DNA of 64,000 bases. Origin: Streptomyces hundungensis. GTDB lineage: Bacteria; Actinomycetota; Actinomycetes; Streptomycetales; Streptomycetaceae. Each line of letters begins with the position of its first letter. Positions within the stretch are counted from its first letter, which is position 1. The position numbers and the translations under genes are program-made. Positions 1-7,827 of the stretch are shown here, piece after piece. Under the pieces are notes generated by a model, which was not told where the DNA came from, ran no database searches, and worked only from the letters and a program-made list of their open reading frames with translations. The stretch covers positions 3,286,001-3,350,000 of the forward strand of contig NZ_CP032698.1 in NCBI RefSeq assembly GCF_003627815.1. Reading direction: 5' to 3'.

Positions 1-180
1 GTCGGCCGCGGGGGAGGTCCTGGCGGCGGCGGTGTGCGCCGCGGCGGAGGGCACGGGAACGGCGCTCACCGGATCGAGCTCGGCGTCGGCTTCCGCCGCG
101 GCCCGGCGCTCGTCCAGACGCTCTCCCATCCGGGTCAGCCCGGCACCGAGCCGTTCGAGCAAATTGGGCACTTTCGCCAT
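1..180 (-). CDS. Hypothetical protein, 3' part cut by window edge
   Basis: An open frame begins with ATG at 180 on the minus strand and runs off the left edge without a stop, giving 60 residues starting MAKVPNLLERLGAGLTRMGE. The N-terminal half is amphipathic and charged; the visible remainder is rich in Ala and Pro. There is no signal peptide or recognisable domain. A purine-rich GGCGGG sits a few bases upstream of the ATG. It lies downstream of the SLT gene but is separated from it by a strong hairpin, so it is probably transcribed on its own. I do not recognise the family, and the reading could change once the rest of the gene is seen. Confidence 0.5.
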   Translation of the reverse strand, partial: MAKVPNLLERLGAGLTRMGERLDERRAAAEADAELDPVSAVPVPSAAAHTAAARTSPAAD

Positions 181-264
181 GATCCCGCCGTTTCCCTTGT
201 CCCCGCCGCTGAGTCTCCCCACCGTCTACCCCCGAACCGTCCGGACCTGACCGTACACGGGCGA

Positions 265-293
265 AGCCCCGCACCGAAGGACGGTGCGGGGCT
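265..293 (-). terminator. Hairpin terminator after the SLT gene
   Basis: A perfect 12-bp inverted repeat (AGCCCCGCACCG / CGGTGCGGGGCT) with a 5-nt loop lies about 60 nt past the stop of the muralytic gene. There is no long U-tract, which is common in Streptomyces. It isolates the secreted protein gene from the partial gene to its left. Confidence 0.75.
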
Positions 294-351
294 CCGAAAG
301 GTTGAGCGACGCCGGGCGTTTTCCTCCCGCCGCGCCGACCTGCCGGCCGGT

Positions 352-1053
352 CTAGTACCAGCTGTGGGCCTGCCAGTACGACCAGGCGCCGCAGGGGCTG
401 CCGTAGCGCTCGTTCATGTAGTTGAGGCCCCACTTGATCTGCGTGGCCGGGTTGGTCTGCCAGTCGGATCCTGCCGAGCTCATCTTGGAGGCCGGCAGCG
501 CCTGCACGAGGCCGTAGGCACCGGAACCGGCGTTGGTGGCCTGGTAGTTCCAGCTCGACTCGTTGTTCACGATGTGGCTGAAGCACTGGAACTGGCCCGC
601 GGGGACGATCTGCCGGGCGATCGACTGGATCTCGTCGATCGTGTAGGAGCTCTTGACCGCGAAGTCGGCACGGCTCGCCGAACGGCTGGCGGCCTGGGTC
701 TCCAGGTCGCGGGCCTTGGCGTCCTTGTCGGCCTTCTCCTTGTCGGCGGCGTCCTTCTTGTCCTTGGCGGCCTGCGCGGCCTGGACGCGCGCGGCCTCCT
801 CGGCTGACTTCTTCGCCGCGGCGCTGGCCTGCGCGGCCTGGGCGTCCGCCTGCTGCGTAAGGGACGCGGTCTGCACCTGGGCCTGCTGGCCTGCGGGGAT
901 GTCCGCGAGAAGCGTGGTGTCGGCTGCGGTGGCCTCGAAGTTGTCGTTCGAAGCGGCAGCGGGGCTTCCTGCGGCAACGCCGACAACGGCGCCAACGGTG
1001 GTGACCGCAGTGGCAGATGCCACCGCGAACCCCCGGACCGAGATCCGGCTCAC
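352..1053 (-). CDS. Secreted SLT-domain muralytic transglycosylase-like protein
   Basis: A 233-aa protein predicted to be exported and to cut peptidoglycan glycan strands. Residues 1-35 form a signal peptide ending in a run of alanines. Residues about 60-130 are an Ala/Lys/Glu-rich, likely coiled-coil linker. Residues about 137-233 are an SLT-type lysozyme-like domain with the putative catalytic Glu165 in NNESSWN, the AYGLVQ motif, and two cysteines (157, 221) that could pair outside the cell. I chose the GTG at 1053 because GAAGGA precedes it closely; the in-frame ATG further upstream lacks such a site and would lengthen the signal peptide. A roughly 380-nt structured spacer precedes it. In Streptomyces, several such wall hydrolases have c-di-AMP riboswitch leaders, which would suit development-linked expression. 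Confidence 0.85.
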   Translation of the reverse strand: MSRISVRGFAVASATAVTTVGAVVGVAAGSPAAASNDNFEATAADTTLLADIPAGQQAQVQTASLTQQADAQAAQASAAAKKSAEEAARVQAAQAAKDKKDAADKEKADKDAKARDLETQAASRSASRADFAVKSSYTIDEIQSIARQIVPAGQFQCFSHIVNNESSWNYQATNAGSGAYGLVQALPASKMSSAGSDWQTNPATQIKWGLNYMNERYGSPCGAWSYWQAHSWY

Positions 1054-1437
1054 ACGGTTTCCTTCCAGCAGCATCCGCACGGGTGACCTCGCGGACGCAA
1101 TCGTGCCCCTGGCTCTCTCCTCCCAACTACTGGGTCACGGGAGGAACTGACCCGATGGGCAACTCCCCTGCGGGAAGCGCCGCGTGAAGCGCGGGCGGCA
1201 TACGGCTCAGCTATGGAGTTGCGTGGGTACGGGGGTACCCGGGTACAGGGGTGCCGTATGCGGGGCCTGACGGATCCAAGACTCTGCCGGAAGCGGACGC
1301 CGCGAAGCAATTCCCCGTTGCGTGTGAAACCTCACACCTCGTTCACCCCAATGGTTTCTGGCAATCACGCCCACATGAAGGAGCCGCCCGGCTAAGCTGC
1401 TGCGCTCGCCGGACGGCGCCAACTCGTGCTTACCGCC
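1054..1437 (-). promoter_or_regulatory. Long structured leader of the SLT gene (possible riboswitch)
   Basis: No gene is seen in this 384-nt spacer. Read on the minus strand, it holds several inverted repeats: TCACAC/GTGTGA arms at 1322-1337, a 9-bp stem pairing 1253-1261 with 1198-1206, and inside that stem a 12-bp palindrome GTACCCGGGTAC at 1235-1246. A TTGGGGTGAA segment occurs at 1342-1351, a motif found in ydaO (c-di-AMP) riboswitches, and a weaker AGCTGAGCCGTA-like segment lies about 135 nt further on. The spacing is longer than usual for that class, so riboswitch identity is only a suspicion; the structured leader itself is directly visible. Confidence 0.35.
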
Positions 1438-2757
1438 TCAGATCGAGACGTCCTCCAGCATTTCGGTCACCAGGGCGGCGATCTGCGAACGCTCGGAGCG
1501 GGTCAGGGTGACGTGCGCGAACAGCGGGTGCCCCTTCAGCTTTTCGACGACGGCCACGACGCCGTCGTACCGACCGACCCTCAAGTTGTCGCGCTGGGCC
1601 ACGTCATGGGTGAGCACCACCCTCGAATTGGCCCCGATCCGGGACAGAACGGTCAGCAGGACGTTCCGTTCCAGTGACTGCGCCTCGTCCACGATCACAT
1701 ACGCGTCGTGCAGCGAGCGGCCCCGGATGTGCGTCAGCGGCAGGACTTCGAGCATGCCGCGCGAGGTGACCTCCTCGATGACCTCACGGCTCGTCACCGC
1801 CGACAGCGTGTCGAAGACGGCCTGGGCCCAGGGGCCCATCTTCTCGGCCTCGGAGCCCGGCAGATAGCCCAGTTCCTGCCCGCCCACCGCGTACAGCGGC
1901 CGGAAGACCATCACCTTCTTGTGCTGCCTGCGCTCCAGGACGGCTTCCAGGCCCGCGCAGAGGGCGAGCGCCGACTTGCCCGTGCCGGCCCGGCCGCCCA
2001 TCGAGATGATCCCGATGTCGGGGTCGAGCAGCAGGTCGAGCGCGATGCGCTGCTCGGCGCTGCGGCCGTGGATGCCGAACACCTCGCGGTCGCCCCGCAC
2101 CAGCTTCACGTTCCCGTCCGGCGAGACCCGCCCGAGCGCCTTGCCGCGCTCGGAGAGCAGCACGAGCCCGGTGTGGACGGGAAGCTCGGCGGCCTCCGGA
2201 ACGTGGAGCGTCTCCTCCTCGAAGAGCAGGTCCACCTGCTCGCCGCTGAGCGGCAGTTCGGCCATGCCGGTCCAGCCGGAGTCGGTGATGGCCAGCTCGG
2301 CGCGGTACTCCTCGGCGAGCAGACCCACCGACGACGCCTTGATCCGCAGCGGCAGGTCCTTCGACACGACGGTGACGTCGTATCCCTCCGCTTGGAGATT
2401 GCGGGCGACGGCGAGGATCCGGGAGTCGTTGTCCCCCAACCTGTAGCCGGCGGGCAGGACGCCGGGATCGGAATGGTTCAGCTCGACACGGAGGGTGCCG
2501 CCGAGCTCCCCCATCGGGATGGGGGCGTCGAGACGTCCGTAGCGGACCCGGAAGTCGTCGAGCAGGCGCAGCGCCTGCCGGGCGAAGTAACCGAGCTCCG
2601 GATGGTGCCTCTTGGCCTCCAGCTCCGTGACCACGACGATGGGGAGCACCACTTCGTGCTCCTCGAACCGGGTCATCGCGTTGGGGTCGGCCAGCAGGAC
2701 GCTGGTGTCGAGAACGTAGGTGCGCCGGTCGGGCATGCGGCGCTTTGTGCTGGTCAC
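1438..2757 (-). CDS. PIN-PhoH family protein (PhoH2-like ATPase/ribonuclease)
   Basis: A 439-aa fusion of an N-terminal PIN nuclease domain and a C-terminal PhoH ATPase domain. In the PIN part (about residues 12-150) candidate metal-binding acids are Asp17 (VLDTS), Glu46 (TELE) and Asp109/Asp111 (GDNDS). The PhoH part has Walker [10 protein letters not shown] at 254-262 and Walker B VIVDEAQ at 354-360. In other actinobacteria PIN-PhoH proteins behave as RNA helicase/ribonucleases, so a role in RNA turnover is likely. The frame is open further upstream, but the extension is low-complexity and shadows the repeat region. I took the GTG at 2757, though ATG 2736 is possible and neither has a strong ribosome site. 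Confidence 0.85.
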   Translation of the reverse strand: MTSTKRRMPDRRTYVLDTSVLLADPNAMTRFEEHEVVLPIVVVTELEAKRHHPELGYFARQALRLLDDFRVRYGRLDAPIPMGELGGTLRVELNHSDPGVLPAGYRLGDNDSRILAVARNLQAEGYDVTVVSKDLPLRIKASSVGLLAEEYRAELAITDSGWTGMAELPLSGEQVDLLFEEETLHVPEAAELPVHTGLVLLSERGKALGRVSPDGNVKLVRGDREVFGIHGRSAEQRIALDLLLDPDIGIISMGGRAGTGKSALALCAGLEAVLERRQHKKVMVFRPLYAVGGQELGYLPGSEAEKMGPWAQAVFDTLSAVTSREVIEEVTSRGMLEVLPLTHIRGRSLHDAYVIVDEAQSLERNVLLTVLSRIGANSRVVLTHDVAQRDNLRVGRYDGVVAVVEKLKGHPLFAHVTLTRSERSQIAALVTEMLEDVSI

Positions 2758-3036
2758 CACGGAAGGACGTACCCCCTCGTAAGAGGCGCATGAGATCGGG
2801 GTGCGACGGCGTCGCGGAAACGGGGACCGGGCTTCGACCGCGCTGCGCGGGCCGAGCTCCGGCCCTCCACGTCGCCCGCGCGCGGTGCGCGGTCGTCCTG
2901 GTGCAAAGGGCCTCCCGGGCGGGTGGCGTTGGTGCCGCCCACTGAGATACGACGTCCGTGGACCGGTCGTCGACCTGGGGGGGTTATGCCCTCGAACAAG
3001 CGAAGCCATGCCCCGTCATATGCCCCGACTTCCCCC

Positions 3037-3634
3037 CTGGGGCCTCCGCCCCAGACCCCGCCCATGCCTTCGAGGCACCCGTCGCCAATCGTCGGACGCC
3101 CTTACGCACCCCATGCGGGCCGGCACCAGCGCCGCCAGAGGCGCGAGGAACTGCGCGCCCAGCCACCCACGACCCGCACCATCGGCACCTCCCTGGGGCT
3201 CCGCCCCAGACCCCGATCGCGCCTGAACGGCGCTCGTCCTCAAACGCCGGACAGGCTGAGGTGGCCTGCGCTGCCCAGCACCGAGTAGCTAGGGGCGCGG
3301 GGAACTGCGCGAGCAAGCGGGCACGGTCCGCACGTGACCGGGGGTTTCAGGGGCGCGGGGAACTGCGCGCCCAGCAACCCACGACCCGCGGCCAAAAGCC
3401 CCTGGGGCTCCGCCCCAGACCCCGATCGCGCCTGAACGGCGCTCGTCCTCAAACGCCGGACGGGCTGAGGTGGCCTGCGCTGCCCAGCACCGAGTAGCTA
3501 GGGGCGCGAGGAACTGCGCGAGAAGCGAGCACGGCCCGCACACGACCGAGGGTCTTGGGGGCGCGGGGAACTGCGCGAGCAAGCGGGCACGGTCCGCACA
3601 CGAGCGGGGTTTCAGGGGCGCGGGGAACCGCGCG
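3037..3634 (+). repeat. Mosaic intergenic repeat locus 1
   Basis: The 989-nt spacer 2758-3746 has no supportable gene and is mostly repeats. Three units recur. Unit A, GCGCGGGGAACTGCGCG, has exact or near copies near 3141, 3294, 3352, 3503, 3560 and 3617. Unit B is the palindrome CTGGGGCTCCGCCCCAG (3037, 3193 and 3412, the first with one extra base). Unit C follows B and contains a conserved GGCGCTCGTCCTCAAACGCC (about 3229 and 3440). The same units recur at 32.3 kb and, inverted, at 41.8 kb. They resemble the palindromic spacer repeats common in Streptomyces genomes. The unit order differs between loci, pointing to mosaic amplification. Confidence 0.9.
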
Positions 3635-3746
3635 GGCATGGTTCGCAGGGACGGCCGGGGCGGGCGAGTGGTGGCGGGCCGGACGGGGGGTGGGTTGAGC
3701 CCGTCCGGCTAGGGCAGAAAGGGGGGTTAGAAAGAGGACCCAGAGC

Positions 3747-4508
3747 TCACGTGCCGTACCTCCGATGCCGCGCCGCGTAATCCCGCAACGCCCGCAGGAA
3801 GTCGACCTTGCGGAAGGCCGGCCAGAACACTTCGCAGAAGTAGTACTCGGAGTGCGCGGACTGCCAGAGCATGAACCCGGACAGCCGCTGCTCACCACTG
3901 GTGCGGATCACCAGGTCGGGGTCGGGCTGCCCCCGCGTGTACAGGTGCTCCGAGATGTGCTCGACGTCGACGATCTCCGCGAGCTCCTCGAAGGACGTGC
4001 CCTTCGCCGCGTGCTCCAGCAGCAGGGAGCGGACCGCGTCCGCGATCTCCTGGCGCCCGCCGTAGCCGACGGCGACGTTGACGAGTATCCCGTCGATGTC
4101 GTGCGTGGCCTGCTCGGCCTCCTTGAGCACGGACTGGGTGTGCCCCGGCAGCAGATCCGCGTTGCCGACGTGGTGGACCCGCCAGCGCCCGTCCGCCGCC
4201 AAGTCCCGCACCGCGTCCTCGATGATGCCGAGCAGCGGGATCAACTGGTCTTCGGGGCGGTCCAGGTTGTCGGTGGAGAGCAGCCAGAGGGTGACGACCT
4301 CGACGTCCGTCTCGGCGCACCAGCCGAGCAGCTCCTGGATCTTGCTGGCGCCGGCCTGGTGACCCTGCTCGGGGCTGCGGGCCGATGCCTTGGCCCAGCG
4401 CCGGTTGCCGTCCAGGATGACGCCGATGTGCTTGGGCACCTGGTCATGGTCGAGGCGGCCTTCCACCCGGCGCGCATAGAGCCTGTACACCAGGTCGCGC
4501 AAACTCAC
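3747..4508 (-). CDS. uppS: Isoprenyl (cis-polyprenyl) diphosphate synthase
   Basis: A 253-aa cis-prenyltransferase that extends an allylic diphosphate with isopentenyl diphosphate units to make a polyprenyl carrier for cell-wall synthesis. The signature HIGVILDGNRRWAK includes the catalytic Asp33, and the C-terminal RTSGEQRLSGFMLWQ and EYYFCEVFWP motifs are intact, so it should be active. Product length (decaprenyl, undecaprenyl or short-chain) cannot be told from sequence, and Streptomyces usually carry more than one paralogue. The GTG at 4508 is preceded by GAGAGG at good spacing and gives the N-terminus VSLRDLVYRLYARR; the longer open frame adds an implausible Pro/Arg leader. It is divergent from the aldo/keto reductase. 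Confidence 0.9.
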   Translation of the reverse strand: MSLRDLVYRLYARRVEGRLDHDQVPKHIGVILDGNRRWAKASARSPEQGHQAGASKIQELLGWCAETDVEVVTLWLLSTDNLDRPEDQLIPLLGIIEDAVRDLAADGRWRVHHVGNADLLPGHTQSVLKEAEQATHDIDGILVNVAVGYGGRQEIADAVRSLLLEHAAKGTSFEELAEIVDVEHISEHLYTRGQPDPDLVIRTSGEQRLSGFMLWQSAHSEYYFCEVFWPAFRKVDFLRALRDYAARHRRYGT

Positions 4509-4645
4509 CGATTTCACCCTCTCGTTGCCTTCCCGGGGGCCCGCCGCCGCCCCGCACACCGGCCGCCCCAGGGAAAGCACAGTACTGCGGACGGGTCTTG
4601 GCGGCCCAACTCGGTCTGTCACAAGTCCGTGATAAGCAGAGAAAC

Positions 4646-5722
4646 GTGACTGAATCCCTCCGCTTCCTCGCCGCCCCGGACCGCTACGACTCCATGGAGT
4701 ACCGCCGTACCGGCCGCAGCGGCCTCAAACTCCCCGCCGTCTCCCTCGGCCTGTGGCACAACTTCGGCGACGACCGCGCCCTCGACACCCAGCGTGCGAT
4801 CCTGCGCCGCGCCTTCGACCTGGGGGTCACCCACTTCGACCTGGCCAACAACTACGGCCCGCCGGCCGGCTCCGCCGAGCTGAACTTTGGGAAGATTTTC
4901 GGCCAGGACTTCGCCGCGTACCGTGACGAGCTCGTCATCTCCACCAAGGCCGGCTATCTGATGCACCCCGGCCCGTACGGCGAGTGGGGCTCGCGCAAGT
5001 ACCTGCTGTCCTCGCTCGATGCCTCGCTGAGCCGGATGGGCCTCGACTACGTCGACATCTTCTACTCGCACCGCTTCGACCCGGAGACCCCCCTGGAGGA
5101 GACGATGGGTGCGCTCGCGTCCGCCGTCCAGCAGGGCAAGGCGCTGTACGTGGGCGTCTCCTCCTACACCAGCGAGCAGACCGCCGAGGCCGCCCGGATC
5201 CTCAAGGAGATGGGCGTCCCGGCCCTGATCCACCAGCCCTCGTACTCGATGATCAACCGCTGGACCGAGAGGAGCGAAGCGAGGTGGGGGTCCCCCCGGA
5301 CGGAGTCTGGGGGAGGGCTGCTGGACACCCTGGAGGCGGCCGGCATGGGCTGCATCTCCTTCGCGCCGCTCGCCCAGGGCCTGCTCACCGACAAGTACCT
5401 CCAGGGCATCCCGGAGGGCTCGCGCGCGACCCAGGGCAAGTCCCTCGACCCGGGTCTGCTGTCGGACGAGGTGGTGCGCCGGCTGCGGGGCCTGAACGAC
5501 ATCGCCTCGCGGCGCGGTCAGTCGCTCGCGCAGTTGGCGCTGGCCTGGGTGCTGCGTGACCCGCGCATGACGTCGGCGCTCATCGGGGCGTCCAGCGTGC
5601 GACAGCTTGAGCAGAACGTGGCGGCGCTGGCCGGACCGCCGCTCACGGATGGGGAGTTGAAGGAGATCGACGCCTTCGCCGTGGACACCGAGGGCACCAA
5701 CATCTGGGCCGGGCGCGGCTGA
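4646..5722 (+). CDS. Aldo/keto reductase (YghZ-like)
   Basis: A 358-aa NADPH-dependent aldo/keto reductase, similar in pattern to the YghZ/glyceraldehyde-3-phosphate reductase group. Visible hallmarks are the N-terminal MEYRRTGRSGLKLPAVSLGLW, the catalytic-region Asp and Tyr in HFDLANNYGP, Lys in STKAGY, His in YSHRFD, and the cofactor-binding QLEQNVAAL. The physiological substrate is unknown. GTG 4646 is taken as start; ATG 4694 (MEYRRTG) is the other option. Residues about 209-222 (SEARWGSPRTESG region) look like an insertion relative to the usual TEEDGLLDTLEAAG loop and are encoded by a small repeat element, yet the frame stays open. Two hairpins follow the stop. Confidence 0.85.
   Translation: MTESLRFLAAPDRYDSMEYRRTGRSGLKLPAVSLGLWHNFGDDRALDTQRAILRRAFDLGVTHFDLANNYGPPAGSAELNFGKIFGQDFAAYRDELVISTKAGYLMHPGPYGEWGSRKYLLSSLDASLSRMGLDYVDIFYSHRFDPETPLEETMGALASAVQQGKALYVGVSSYTSEQTAEAARILKEMGVPALIHQPSYSMINRWTERSEARWGSPRTESGGGLLDTLEAAGMGCISFAPLAQGLLTDKYLQGIPEGSRATQGKSLDPGLLSDEVVRRLRGLNDIASRRGQSLAQLALAWVLRDPRMTSALIGASSVRQLEQNVAALAGPPLTDGELKEIDAFAVDTEGTNIWAGRG
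5270..5314 (+). repeat. Small repeat inserted in frame in the reductase gene
   Basis: About 42 nt beginning AGGAGCGAAGCGAGG and containing the palindromic GGGGGTCCCCC followed by a second GC hairpin interrupt the reductase reading frame without breaking it. The sequence type (AGCGAAGCGA plus GGGGGTCCCCC) is like short dispersed elements I associate with Streptomyces genomes. Boundaries are judged from the usual family sequence WTEEDGLLD and may be off by a few bases. Confidence 0.6.
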
Positions 5723-5745
5723 TGGGGAAAGGGGTCCGGGTCGGC

Positions 5746-5766
5746 GGTCCCGCGTGACGCGGGACC
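5746..5766 (+). terminator. Hairpin after aldo/keto reductase
   Basis: GGTCCCGCG / CGCGGGACC arms with a 3-nt loop lie 24 nt past the stop codon. It is a likely factor-independent terminator for the reductase transcript. Confidence 0.65.
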
Positions 5767-5792
5767 CGGCCGGGCTCCGGGAAAGAAAAAAC

Positions 5793-5824
5793 GGGCCGGT
5801 CCGTGGGGGGATACGGACCGGCCC
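5793..5824 (-). terminator. Strong intrinsic terminator reading leftward
   Basis: A 12-bp perfect stem (GGGCCGGTCCGT / ACGGACCGGCCC) with an 8-nt loop. The T-run follows the stem only on the minus strand (GTTTTTTC), so it stops leftward transcripts. The nearest minus-strand gene ends about 330 nt away at 6158. Confidence 0.8.
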
Positions 5825-6157
5825 GAGGGGGGGTTTCCACCATAACCCTTCGTAAGTGATGCTGGGCGCCACGGCGCTCCAGAACTACGCTCCGGAACCG
5901 GGCGAGTACGGGTTCGCGGTCCCTCGCAGGGGTGATGCCGACTCGGGGCGCGTGCTTGACTGCGCAGGTCAGATGGGGTGCGGCAGGGTCGACACACGGT
6001 CGGCGGCCGGGGCCGGGACGCGAAAATCCGCTCCGGCCGTGCTTCACCCCTCTGGCGCAAGGGCGGCGGCGCGGTGTGACCGTGTGACACCAGCGCGTAC
6101 ACGCGAGCGCCCGTCCGGGCGACCCCGCCCCGATACGCGCCCGAGGACGCCGGCGCC
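5825..6157. other. Gene-free spacer between terminator and DUF2079 gene
   Basis: I see no convincing coding sequence here. A minus-strand transcript crossing it would end in the intrinsic terminator at 5793-5824. It is either a long 3' untranslated region of the DUF2079 gene or the site of a small RNA. A TTATGGT box on the minus strand at about 5841-5847 lies just before the terminator and is too close to it to drive a gene. Confidence 0.4.
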
Positions 6158-7687
6158 TCAGCCCCGGCGGTGCAGCAGCGAGACGCCGTCCGCCTCGGCC
6201 ACCCGCACATAGCCGTACCGCGCGAGCGCGAGGGCGTACTCCCGCTCCTGCCGGGGGGCCGGATAGGGCCAGGGGCCCGGCGGGTAGGGCCAGGACTCCG
6301 GCGGGACGCGGTCGTAGACGATCCACTGGGCGGTGGGGCGCGGGATCGGGCCGTCCGTCGCGTACAGCTTCCAGTGCACCGGGAAGGTCGGGAACAGGGC
6401 GACCGTGGTGCGTGAAGTCAGCTGGGGGACAAGGCGGTTGGAGGCCGCCACGCTCGCGCCGTCGGGGATGCGGCGCAGCAGGGCGTGGACGGCCGCGATG
6501 TGCGGGGTGGTGCGCCAGGTGGAGCGGTGGGCGATCTGGGCGAGCGGGAAGGACGGCAGGAGGACCAGGGTGACCGCCGCGACCGTCGCCAGTGAGGCCC
6601 GTACGTGGCGCCGGGCGAGCGGGTCGCCGGCGGCGGCGTACGGCCGCAGCGCGTCGGTGAGGGCGGCGAACACCACGGGCATCAGGACCGCCGTGTAGTG
6701 GAACGCGGTCCCCCAGTGGAAGGCGTTGGTGGACAGCATCCGCCAGCCGAGGGTGGGCAGCGCGATCAGGGCGAGCGGGGAGCGCAGGGCGATGAGCGCG
6801 GCCGGCGCGAAGACGAGGACGAGGGTGGTCGCCTTCACCTCGGGGCGTACCGCGTCCAGCGGCGCCAGGGCGAGGGTGGTGAGCCACGAGTGGTGGGCGG
6901 GCGCGAGGTTCGCGGCGTGCGCGTAGGTGCCCGCCGGGTTGAAGTACGGCATGAGGACCTTGAATTCGAGCGCGCTGCCCACCAGGCCGAGCAGGGCGGT
7001 CGCGACGCCCAGCCGGCGCGGCCCCCGCCAGGCGGTGTACGCCCCGATCGCGGCCAGCGTGAGACCGAGGTCCTCCTTGACCAGGAGCAGCGGCACGGCG
7101 AGGGCGACCGCGCGCCGCCAGCGTCCTCGGGCGAGCGCTTCGAGGGCGTAGGACACCAGCGGGACGGCGAAGCACACCTCGTGGAAGTCGAAGCCGACCG
7201 CGGAGGCGATGCCCCAGCTCAGCCCGTATCCGCAGGCGATGACGTGGGCGGGGCGGCGGCCGAGGACCCGGGCGGCCTGCCGGGCGAGCGGCACCACGGC
7301 GAGCGCGAGCAGTGCGGCCTGCGCGACGAGCAGGGTGCCCGGGGAGGGGAAGAGGCGGTAGAGCGGGGCGAGGGCGGCGAGCACCGGGTGGAAGTGGTCG
7401 CCGAGGAGGTTGAAGCCGTCGCCGCGCAGCGGTGCGACGGGCGCCCGCAGGTGGGCGTAGGCGCGGACGGCCTGCTCGAAGATGCCGAGGTCGTAGCCGG
7501 TGGTGCGGACCAGCGCCTGGCGGCGGGTCGAGACGGTCGCGTACAGGAGGAAGAGCGCGGCGGCCCACCCCCACCACAGGAGGGCGGGCCGGCCGATGCG
7601 TACGCGCGGGAGACGGGCGAGGGCGGGCACGGGCAGGCTCGGCGACTGCGGGCGCCGCCCTGCCCTTTGGTCTGCAATTGTCCGCAT
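6158..7687 (-). CDS. DUF2079 multi-pass membrane protein
   Basis: A 509-aa integral membrane protein with about ten hydrophobic segments from residue 35 onward. It matches the DUF2079 pattern, a family related to GT-C type glycosyltransferases: the early loop TTGYDLGIFEQAVRAYAHLRAP, then GDHFHPVLAALAPLYRLFPSPGTLL, and FDFHEVCFAVPL. Asp and His in these external loops are the usual conserved positions. A role in transferring sugars from lipid carriers at the membrane is possible but unproven. The start is ATG 7687. The C-terminal 60 residues (PPESWPYPPGPWPYPAPRQ) form a soluble tail. It has no operon partner; the methyltransferase upstream is separated by a GC-repeat spacer. Confidence 0.75.
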   Translation of the reverse strand: MRTIADQRAGRRPQSPSLPVPALARLPRVRIGRPALLWWGWAAALFLLYATVSTRRQALVRTTGYDLGIFEQAVRAYAHLRAPVAPLRGDGFNLLGDHFHPVLAALAPLYRLFPSPGTLLVAQAALLALAVVPLARQAARVLGRRPAHVIACGYGLSWGIASAVGFDFHEVCFAVPLVSYALEALARGRWRRAVALAVPLLLVKEDLGLTLAAIGAYTAWRGPRRLGVATALLGLVGSALEFKVLMPYFNPAGTYAHAANLAPAHHSWLTTLALAPLDAVRPEVKATTLVLVFAPAALIALRSPLALIALPTLGWRMLSTNAFHWGTAFHYTAVLMPVVFAALTDALRPYAAAGDPLARRHVRASLATVAAVTLVLLPSFPLAQIAHRSTWRTTPHIAAVHALLRRIPDGASVAASNRLVPQLTSRTTVALFPTFPVHWKLYATDGPIPRPTAQWIVYDRVPPESWPYPPGPWPYPAPRQEREYALALARYGYVRVAEADGVSLLHRRG

Positions 7688-7719
7688 GTGTCCCGATGTT
7701 AGGCCCCGGTGGCCGCTGT

Positions 7720-7826
7720 CCGGCCCAGGCGGTGCGGTGGGGTCCCGGGCGGTGCGGTGGGGGCCCGGGCCCGGTGCGGGCCCAGGTGGTGCGGCCGGGC
7801 GGTGGGGCCCGGGCGGCCGGTGCGGG
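7720..7826. repeat. Degenerate GGTGCGG/CCCGGGC repeat spacer
   Basis: The spacer between two minus-strand genes consists of imperfect copies of a roughly 20-bp unit built from CCCGGGCGGTGCGGTGGGG. Two copies are near-identical and the rest degenerate. It is probably a simple-sequence expansion; no regulatory signal can be separated from it. Confidence 0.5.
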
Positions 7827-7827
7827 C

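Noticed and set aside
3037..3634. Small genes suggested by several 70-180-aa open frames in the repeat locus
   Set aside because: All translate repeated units in several frames with equal plausibility and lack ribosome sites.
5825..6212. A 118-aa plus-strand open frame
   Set aside because: No ribosome site, no family resemblance, and it runs into the convergent gene; it looks like chance.
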